From Spongospora subterranea f. sp. subterranea (lineage: Eukaryota; Endomyxa: Phytomyxea; Phytomyxea; Plasmodiophorida): 64,000 nt of DNA. This document shows, piece after piece, positions 55,569-64,000 of the stretch; position 1 is the stretch's first letter; every line of letters begins with the position of its first letter. Below the pieces are notes generated by a model. The model saw only the letters and a list, made by a program, of their open reading frames with translations, was not told the DNA's origin and searched no databases. The stretch spans positions 1 through 64,000 of the forward strand of contig JAUGWO010000007.1 of NCBI GenBank assembly GCA_049724395.1, read 5' to 3'. The position numbers were made by a program, and so were the translations under genes.

Positions 55569-56212
55569 ATGGCGTTCAGGCGCCTATTATACCCGTGGAG
55601 GCTATCCAAACATCGCACATATAGCCATGACTCGTTAACGGGTGGACTTCCGACGATCCAGCCACCGGTCGCTCCAATCAAGACTCAAATCCAGGCCTAT
55701 AATCATGAAGGCTTCACAGTTAATGGTGTTCATTTTCAGGGCGATCTTCTTGCGCTGACCACAACGTATTGTATCCCGTTCATCGTTATTGCACATTTTT
55801 GATGGAGTTAATGTAATAGCGCCATGATTTGGAGAGGAGATGAAAAAACAGACCAGCTGATCACCCCTAGCAGCCTCAGCATTTTGCCTTTGATCACGAC
55901 ACCAATCGGTAATCACATACTGTCGTTCACGCTTTCACGAACCTCAGTCGTAATATTACATACAGATATTGTTATATTCGGTACTGGTGATAATTTGGTT
56001 CAGCTTCCCCAGCTGGTCAAGGATTTTCTACGAAAACACCGAATAAAATTTGATGTCATGAAAACAGTGAGATTTCGAGTTTATATCGTATTTTCTTCAG
56101 TACCAAGTTTCCGTTTGCTCTTTAGTTTCATGCATGTGCGACATTCAACATTCTCAATATGGAGGATCGTCAAGTAGCCGGTCTGTTTATAAGAACGTCT
56201 GCAGAGAGATAG
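55569..56212 (+). CDS. NDUFAF3 (complex I assembly factor 3, DUF498) homolog
   Basis: Four exons, 55569-55765, 55820-55908, 55966-56066 and 56126-56212, give 157 residues. Start at 55569 gives an Arg-rich, acid-free opening (MAFRRLLYPWRLSKHRTYSH) that suits a mitochondrial presequence; an upstream in-frame ATG at 55530 is possible but less fitting. The body has YNHEGFTVNGVHFQGDLLAL, LITPSSLSILPLITTPIDIV, IFGTGDNLVQLPQLVKDFL, RKHRIKFDVMKTFHACATFN and ILNMEDRQVAGLF, the conserved order of the family (PxxLxxLxxxxPxxDIxIxGTG, then TFNxLxxExRxV). The factor acts early in assembly of respiratory complex I. Confidence 0.9.
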
Positions 56213-56380
56213 TGCGCCGGGTCGAGGTCTTTCTCAAAGCAGGTATATCCGGTTTTCTCACTACATTCTCCAATTCGTTTTGCTCAAATATTCGCTTGAT
56301 TTGAGCCGTTTCGCGGTTTTGTTGCCCGTCATAGCAAGACCAAATACACACAAAAGCATGATCGTCTTTGTTCCATTATC

Positions 56381-59300
56381 ATGATCGAAATGGAGGGCCA
56401 ACCTTCTTTTACTTGCGATATTGACGTATTCGGAAGCGTGGGAAGTATCGGGGCAGATGGAGTAGGAGAAATTGGGCTTGCTGAACTTGTGAACCGATTA
56501 CGGTCGGATGGAATCCAGTCTACAGCAGTTAAGAAAGTAGTTAGCGGCTATTGCAATGGTAACTTTCGCCCAATCGTCAAACGGCCCCTAATTGACCTGG
56601 GGCAGTTGGGCTTTTGATGGATGATTCGCGAAGCTCCATCCACTTCTTGCATTTAGAGCCAAAGTTCGGATTCCTCGCTGAATCGCTCAAGGCTGCGAGG
56701 CTTGTTGATCTGAAATTCCATCGTAAGCATTTGTTGGGACTGACCACAGATGGTCGCGTTGTCGGCGGGGGTTCAAATCAATTCGGTCGGTAGCTGTTCA
56801 AATGGACAATGACCAAACATCCTGAAACCTGGCGCTAGGTCAGCTTGGTATTGGGACGATTCCTGGTCCGTCAATGAACAATCTCGCAATTGTTCCGAAG
56901 CTGGTCAACGTGATCTGCATCGCGACTGGCGAATCCCATTCTGCCGCATGCACCGCCGATGGCAATATATATACGTGGGGTTCGTCTTTCTATGGGCAAT
57001 GTTCAGGGTCGAGAGCCATCCACCTGACTCCATCTTCGGTAGTACCATTAACGACCTTCTTCCTTGAGATCTCATGAGTCCTCTCGTTAGGTTCATGGCA
57101 TTCCTCCAATGTGTTCGGTTGTATGTGGTGCATATTTCACTCTGGCAGTATCCGCTACAGGTTACCCTGGTGCCCATGGCGCCAGTGCTGTCGATCCCAA
57201 CTCTGTGTGTGTCTCAGGTGGGGACGTATATGGATGGGGGGATAACACCAGTAGCCAGCTGGGTCTAGGGCAGTTCGCCACCTGTATCAGGCGACCATGT
57301 CGTATACCACTGCCCCATTCGGTGGTTAAGCTCTCTTGTGGATATGGGCACGCAGCTGCATTGGGCAGCGATGGGATGTTGGTGGTTTGGGGGTAACTAA
57401 CATCTAATCGCTGGGTAAATCAATACGCAGGTCTGATTGCTGCAAATCAGGTTAAATTCATCGGGACAGATAGGAATTCAAGGGACATCATGTGGAAAAA
57501 CTCCATCAGTGCTCGATGTCGACCCTGATCTTATCAACAAAAACCATGTGGTCGACGTATTATGCGGTCCCAATTTCACAGCACTTCTTGACACTTCAGG
57601 TCGAGTTTTCACGTTTGGCAGTGACACACCCAAAGGTGAACCTGGTCATGTTGGCTCACAATGCGTTAACCATGGTGACCAAAGTTGAATTCAGGGAGGC
57701 TAGGAAGGCCCAAAGGCGGCGGGCGACTAGAACCTGGTCGTATCCAGAGGATCGATGAGAAAAAAGTTCATCGAATAACCGAATGCAGTTCGGCACTACT
57801 GTGTCAGACAGCGACCACAATATCTCGGGTGGACATATCAACAGTTTGCGCCTCTGGGGGCACCTTGATCGCACAATATACGGCTACGCCATAGCCAACA
57901 TCAAAGGGTTTGCATGGATCAAGTTCTGCTATAAGCCATATGTACGTTGCTGCCTGCTTTTCTTATAAGGTGATTCATGTACATGAAGGTGGATCTAATT
58001 ATCGAGGTTGACTATGCGAACAATCCAGGTATTTTTGTTAGACCAATGTAATTGGCAATTTTCAATCTGCTGTTCTATTCAGACCTTGGCCAACACTGCA
58101 TTCAAGTTGTCAGCCCTTGCCTGACACAAAGCGTCCCTGGTGAAGTATTCCCGATCCATAAATTAGGTGCATTCACATCGCCATCGTAGTGTGGCACATT
58201 AACATTCCCGAATACGACAGCGATATCTATATCGGTCGATGGCATTTACTACAGCGAGCCCTCGTATCTCTCCGTGTTTAGACCGATTCCGGCGTTGGAT
58301 CGTACTGAATATCAGTGTGGGCCTGTATCAGGAGATACGCCTGTAAGTAAGATTGGACAGATGTTGCCTTCAATTTTAACCTTTTTCACCAGGTTGTATT
58401 ATCTGTCGAGGTTGACGATATCCCGTATCCAAATCTTCAAGTACGCTTAGTTCCTGTCGATGCAGGAAATTCCAACCTTATCAAACGTAATAATTGGTTT
58501 CCCCAGAATCAAGAGTCAGTAAAATTAATTCTCAGAAATCGGTGCTACATATAACTCGAAGGATAAACATATTGTATTCAACACTCCGGAGGTGGATTGT
58601 TCTGCATCATACAGATATTCGATTGCGCTGGACGGAAATTGTTTCATTGAATACCCAGAGCCGGTATTTATATACTATGGTCAGTGTGCTCTACCTGATA
58701 GTTTGTGTTGTCTAAAACATGTTGTAATCAGACGCTCTGATATCGTCAATATCGCCATTACAGTTTTGTTACGGTGGTGGAACTCTCGTCATATCAATGC
58801 TTGGACTATCCAATGCCAGCTTAGAAAACTTCACGCGAACACAAACGAAATGTATACTGACAAGTCAGTCATCAAGAACGCGGTATGAACTAATCGGTAA
58901 TGGTAAAGTCAATTCGCTTTTCAGAAGATGACCAGAGTCTTCAGGAACAACACAAGTGGACAACGACAAGTCATTGCGGCATATGACATTGGTTTGCCCA
59001 GCAATTGGCCCTTTGCTATCTGATTCCGAATCAATCCCATCTCGTGAGGTCATGTCAGTCGACGTATCGTTTAATGGATACAATATGATGAGGTGCGGCG
59101 AGGTAATGAGCCGTTAGGCTTGAAATATGGCCATCATTCTTCTCAAATTCCACAGATTGAGTTTTTCCCTCCGTGCATGACTCGAATTGCCCCGACATGT
59201 GGGCCGAAAGGACGGCCTACGTCGATTGAAGTATTTGGGGAATATTTCTATAACGAAATGTCCAAATCGATTTGCGTCTCTGATACCGATCGTTTGGTAA

Positions 59301-59871
59301 GAATGATTTTCTGACAAATGAAAACGCTGACTGTGCTGATAAACGGATACGTTTCTCTACAGATAATATCTGCAAACTATCGAGACCAAACAAAATCATT
59401 GCAGTTCAACAGACCTGACATTCCATTGGCCGCAGCATCTCCTCCTTCGTCGGTGATTTCTATCAGCTTCGGAGACAAATCATTACCCTACATGCTATAT
59501 GACGAACCAACATCAATGAAGGTATATTTCGGGTGTTATGATATGGCCCATAATAATGACTTATTGTGTAGATTGAGCCGAATTCTGGTTCGGCCTTGGG
59601 AGGATACGTTGTGAAAATCAATGGGAAGGGGCTGTTCAGCAGCACAAGTCTCTCTATTCGTATAACAGCAATAGGAGGAGCTACACTACCAGGAAAAGTA
59701 TATGTTGTACCGGGCACGTTAACCGCCGAACCCAACGCGAAAACCGGATTAGGGACAGTATCCTTCACAATGGCTGCAATGGAAAACGGAGAAAAATCCG
59801 GTTCCATCGAGATATCCTTCAACGAGGTCGACTATACTTCCTGCTCTGAACAACCATTCATTTTCAAATAA
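56381..59871 (+). CDS. RCC1-repeat protein with C-terminal IPT/TIG domains
   Basis: A multi-exon gene. The first part (56381 to about 57.9 kb) has RCC1 repeats: NQFG|QLGIG across an intron, GESHSAACTADGNIYTWGSS, VVCGAYFTLAVSATG, GDVYGWGDNTSSQLGLG, LSCGYGHAAALGSDGMLVVW and VLCGPNFTALLDTSGRVFTF. Downstream are several IPT/TIG-type segments: RIAPTCGPKGRPTSIEVFGE and ALGGYVVKINGKGLFSS, ending at 59871. Between them lie further beta-rich pieces (58.0-59.0 kb) in changing frames that I read as exons. RCC1 repeats form a beta-propeller; IPT/TIG folds are Ig-like. Whether all belong to one transcript is not certain; a boundary near 57.9-58.1 kb is conceivable. Confidence 0.65.
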
Positions 59872-60600
59872 GCGGTTAATTAAAATTCAAATATTGCTGA
59901 TTATTTCTTGCAATTAATGCAGTTTCAATCATCCAAATCGGGACAAAATCGACGGCATCCAGCACAACATACCGGTAGAGTGCGATAGGTTCTCAAAGAA
60001 TGGAGAAAAGTCGTGTTGTAGTGACGTGCCTATAAGCATTTGTTTCTATTCACCGTCATCGACCATGATTTCCGCAAAACCGGCTGATGCGGGTTGAGGA
60101 GCGATAGCCACGACTTCAGGGCGTTTTACACACAGTTCCCATGAGGTTTACATACCATTTCCGTGTGGATAAACAGCAAATGATGTCGCGTCCTCTGACG
60201 TGGTCAGTATTTCCGTTCCTGATACACAGTCTGGTCATGCAGTTCGACTACCCACCCACCTATCAATGATGTTACAGTCTACACAGTGGTATCGAATTTG
60301 TACGTCCAACCATGGTAGGGTATGGTATAAACGAGAGCAGCGCGTCCCTATAGGGTTGGTGTAGTCCGGTCCATGTCCCCCCTCAACTGCCTCAATCTAT
60401 TTCCCCCGGATCACATATATACAAGAGGTAAATCACGTCAGATGGAAAATTGATCGGGTCTATGGTGATGCCAACTTCCCGATTTCAACATCTACTGTAG
60501 AGTTCAAATCATTTTTCGAAAGGGTGAACCTAAATATGTGACTTATTTTGTCCGATCTAATCATGCCACCAAAAAATGCTAGGGTCCACTCATGCTAGGT
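59872..60600. other. Spacer or unresolved 5' exons
   Basis: About 730 bp after the IPT gene. I see no protein motif, and AG/GT borders do not give a continuous frame. It contains a C-rich tract near 60370-60410. Confidence 0.45.
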
Positions 60601-63571
60601 GCCAATCACGACGGTGACCTGACACAATATTTTTCTGAGAGTCATGAACAATCATCCGTCTTGAATGGCCATGCATCTGTTTCTCCAATTGTTAGGTGAG
60701 CGCAATTATCTCCACCTGCTCTCATGAAGTAATTATCCATATCTTTCTAGCGATCGGGCATTTCGATTTCCTGCATTTCGATCGGTATTATGGGACAGGA
60801 CCCCTTTGAACAACGCATCACAGCCCATGAGTGTTGAGGAATTCCTTCCAATGGTGATCATTCCTTCAAGCGTCTTATCTCAGATACTGGATTCATCCCA
60901 AGTACGTCGGTATTCCGAGTTCATATATTTCCCTCATTGTAGTTGTTCAGTTCAGTAATCGCGGCAAGATTGGCTCACTTGTCGGAAAATATCGGTCAAA
61001 CGGCGATTCTTATTTTTTTGCCGTTGACTCGTTATTCTTCGACTCGGGTGAAGAGATTGCATCTAAAAACGATCGTATCGACATCGAGGTTTCTTGTCAT
61101 TGTCCCATTTATTACTCTACGTTCATTATTTTCAGGTCGTGTCAGGCCCTGTGGACGTGGAATCTCTGACATTGGCATGTTTTCGAAGTATCTGCTCCAG
61201 AGATTTCCCTTTTACGGCTCGATTCATGAAATTGTCATGTTCCATTCAAAATAACTCTGATATCCATACGGGCGTCAAGCAGTGCTCGATATCTGGGCAT
61301 ATTGTTGCCCCGTCGATTTCGATGAGTTTCGTTCAAGTTAATTCGCTACGGCTTGTTGCAAATCCTTTAGGCGTATCTTTACAAAAAGGGAACTTGCAAT
61401 TGTATCCACCATCTTCGTTTTCTTTTGGTTATTTGACCTTAGATCAGGTGGATCAGTCGTTTTGACGTTTTGGGTTCGTGCTAAGTTGTTTTAGTATCGG
61501 AATGCTGTTGCCCTTCTATATACTGACGCATTAGCTTTTAACTGCCCATTGATTGGCACATGGATTTTCGGACAAGAGTGTGATATCACGCTGCATTCTG
61601 CTCAAGTGTGGTCAAGCTGTATGCGCTTTCTTTTCAATGAGAGCATTGACGAAAGGGTATTCCCCTCACCAACCACGTTTCTTGTTTTGTTAGCGCACCC
61701 AAAGGCCCATAGTTTGAAGTTTTTTTGAATGCAAAGTGACGGTATACAGCAGGGTGCCTTGAGTTCTCTTTCGCTATTTAACTGCTGTTCACAGCAGCCT
61801 CAAGATCAAGCGATAGGGCATTTTTGTTTTGGCGCAGAAAATGTTCAGATCTCCGATGCCACTTCGCGTAGCATCTCCCTGTCTTGGAGGACCGCTGCAG
61901 ATAATCAGGAAGTGATGGCGGCTCTTAGTGCAATGACTGCACTTGATCAGAAATATAAAAATCCTGCAGGCGTAACCCAAACTAAGCCCTCGACCAAGAT
62001 GCTGATGGCTGTGAACGATGAAGTTCAAGAATGTGCTGCAGACCAAATAACATCTTTTTGTCCAAGTTCTGCCTCTGACATTAAGCCGCTCGTGAGGTCG
62101 TCAACAAAGGCGTCGTCAAGGAGCACTTCCGAGCCGCTACTCACTACTTTGGTACTTGCACCGACAATTCCTCTGGCACTTGTACTTATTCAATTCTAAA
62201 TATAGCTTTCAAAAGGGAACCAGGCGTCGCATATTGTTTGTAGCGACAACCATACTTCATCTGTCACTAGCGCCGATGCAGATCCGGCAACCTCACTCGG
62301 ACCAGGCAATGTCTCCACCGAAGAGCTGTTCGATTTACATCATCAGCAAGTCAGCGCTTGCAATGCGATCGACAACAGTGCTAAATTGTGATTTAGTTTG
62401 AACATTTACAGCGCCAAGTAGCGTCGCTACGAGAATCTCTGCGCTCAAAACACCCCTCGTATTTTGTTACTGTTGCTACGAATACGGATAACGATGAGAT
62501 GAATCATTTGCCGGATGCTGGCACCCAAGTCGAATGTATCAACGACTCAAAAACGACATATTCATCACAAAACTCTGAAAATTCGTCCAGTTTAGTTGCT
62601 CCTCCAGGGCGTTTTAGTGACGTTGGTAGGTATGCATTTTTCAGTTTTCAGCCCTTAGTAATGATTTGATTAGGAAAGGAATACGAAACAGAGAGAGCAT
62701 CGGACATCAGTTGCAAAAACAATCCGGAATCCGAACTCTCTGCTGTAACACCCATCAACCAGAATTCTTCTTCGGAGGCGTGCACCGGAATTTCTGTGGA
62801 AGAGGTTCTTCAAATTTCTGCTGAAGCATGTAGCACAGAGATCAAACCGAATGTTTTTTCGTGCATGAGTTTTCACGATGTATCTCAATCTGATGGTGAT
62901 GGCATCGACATGCCAAGGCCAGAAAATCAGGATCACTCACTCTCTGAAACTTCTGTGCAGTTTTCGAATGAACCACAATTTGGAGATCGCGACGAGGTTT
63001 CTGCAGCTTTTGACGTGAGTGAGATCACGAGGAAACCGGTGATGACTCCTGATCAAGTGCTAAGTCAACGCCGCGAAGAAACTCGCAGTGTTTCTTCACG
63101 ACGATCAATTACCTCTGATATTTGCAGTGGAAGTTCGTCAAATACTTCTGCAGGTGCAAGCCGCAACGAATATGTTCCCAATGATTCATCACATCAGGGC
63201 TTTTCACTCAAAGATTCAAATTTTTTATCGGGCGCTGGCTTCCCAAAAAGTTCGTTTGCTGTGTGTTTTCACGTTATACTGACATACTGAATTTTCATAA
63301 TTACAGCATCTCTCTCACCTCGATCAAATTGCCAATTTGATCAGGATAGCTACATTCCGAGAATTGAATTTGTTTCTTATGCTGATTCATCAGATGAGGT
63401 AGGAGAATGTCTTCTGTGTTTCTCAGCAAAAGTTAATCCCGCCCTTAGGATGATGAAATCACTCGCAAATATTTGGGATCATGCATAGATGAACCAACTG
63501 CCAGCGAAAATGACGAAGATTTCAGAGAGCTCAGATTGTCAGAAGTCCTCTGTCACGATACAAATACATAA
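60601..63571 (+). CDS. Multi-exon gene with Ser-rich and coiled-coil C-terminal part, incompletely resolved
   Basis: A plus-strand gene whose exons I could only partly join. Pieces that read well are FRFPAFRSVLWDRTPLNNAS (about 60.76 kb), NDRIDIE|VVSGPVDVESLTLACF across an intron at about 61.09-61.14 kb, NAVALLYTDALAFNCPLIGT (about 61.5 kb), RSISLSWRTAADNQEVMAAL (about 61.87 kb), QRQVASLRESLRSKHP (about 62.41 kb, coiled coil), and an uninterrupted Ser/Glu-rich stretch at about 62.67-63.24 kb. A final exon, after an intron ending near 63.3 kb and another near 63.4 kb, ends ...RLSEVLCHDTNT at 63571. The front part resembles beta-sandwich or lectin-type domains but no family is certain. It ends only 22 bp from the stop codon of the opposing zinc transporter gene. 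Confidence 0.5.
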
Positions 63572-63593
63572 GTATATTATACATTTATATGTT

Positions 63594-64000
63594 TTATTCA
63601 AGCATTCCGACAAACGCCATCAACGCAATTCCGGTCAACATCGCGGCCATTTGTTTGATCGATTGAGCTACAGTATCTTTTTTCAAAAGCTCTGGGATGA
63701 TGGTGGTCATTGCAATGTAAAGGAATCCCCCGGCTGTCAAAGGCAATATCTAAACATGAACTTAATCACTGGTGAAATGAAGAAATCAATAGTTTACCCA
63801 AGTTGTACTTGCAGTAGTGCCTTCTGACAATAGACCAATTATTGTCCCTATCAAAGCACCTGTAGCTGTCCAAACCTGCAGCATAATCGCTTTCTTCCTG
63901 GACATTCCTGCTTGAATTAGAATGGCGAAATCACCAATTTCATGCGGAATTTCATGGAAAAGGATGGCAACGACCGTTAAAAAGCCAAGACGCGAGTCCG
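63594..64000 (-). CDS. ZIP-family zinc transporter, ZIP7/ZIP13 (LIV-1 subfamily)-like, 3' end
   Basis: Runs off the right edge, so only the C-terminal part is seen. The stop is at 63594-63596. Reading backwards from the edge: FLTVVAILFHEIPHEIGDFA (the HExPHExGDFAIL signature of the LIV-1 subfamily), then ILIQAGMSRKKAIMLQVWTA, GALIGTIIGLLSEGTT, an intron (about 63796-63750), ILPLTAGGFLYIAMTTIIPE and a hydrophobic end, AMLTGIALMAFVGMLE. The HEIPHE motif binds zinc in the transport path and belongs to the ZIP7/ZIP13 group, which releases zinc from the ER or Golgi in other eukaryotes. It is a different ZIP type from the ZIP11-like gene at 27.8 kb. Confidence 0.88.

Overview
This is a eukaryotic, fungal-type window. 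The genes have many short GT-AG introns (about 45-75 bp). Host genes include an mtEF-G, SF3A3, SPF27, CSN7, eL19, a 7TM-RGS protein and a very large TmcB-like PAS sensor. TmcB-like and 7TM-RGS proteins together with a CSN point to a zoosporic early-diverging fungus, most likely a chytrid. That placement is inference from gene content, not from a marker-gene tree.

Layout. (1) 1-24.2 kb is an accessory, repeat-rich block. A LINE carrying an OTU-type protease domain is cut by a young chromovirus-type Ty3/Gypsy element with identical 204-bp LTRs. The other side of that element is not LINE but a hAT transposon (minus strand), whose terminus abuts a 48-bp minisatellite of about 25 units. Next comes a gene that looks like a nuclease-fold/protein-kinase fusion of the Crinkler type (10.2-12.2 kb). 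A partial inverted copy of that unit sits at 18.1-18.7 kb between two old Gypsy fossils. A Copia fossil and a Harbinger-type (DDE_4) transposon follow.

(2) 24.6-64 kb is a normal gene-dense block, about one gene per 2-3 kb, with almost no transposons. In order: CYHR1-like RING/TRAF-zinc-finger protein (-), ZIP11-like zinc transporter (+), TmcB-like sensor (+), SF3A3 (+), SPF27/BCAS2 (+), mitochondrial EF-G (+), 7TM-RGS protein (+), asparagine synthetase (-), a FANCB-like protein (-), MMTAG2 (+), an EDR2_C/DUF1336 protein (+), a small membrane protein (+), CSN7 (-), eL19 (-), NDUFAF3 (+), an RCC1-repeat plus IPT/TIG protein (+), a partly resolved multi-exon gene (+), and a ZIP7/13-like zinc transporter running off the right edge (-). 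I rebuilt exon structures by eye. For ZIP11, TmcB, SPF27, asparagine synthetase, MMTAG2, CSN7 and NDUFAF3 the exon lengths sum to an exact multiple of three.

There are no operons. Functional themes that recur are splicing (SF3A3, SPF27), mitochondrial function (EF-G, NDUFAF3), zinc transport (two ZIP families) and signalling (TmcB-like, 7TM-RGS).
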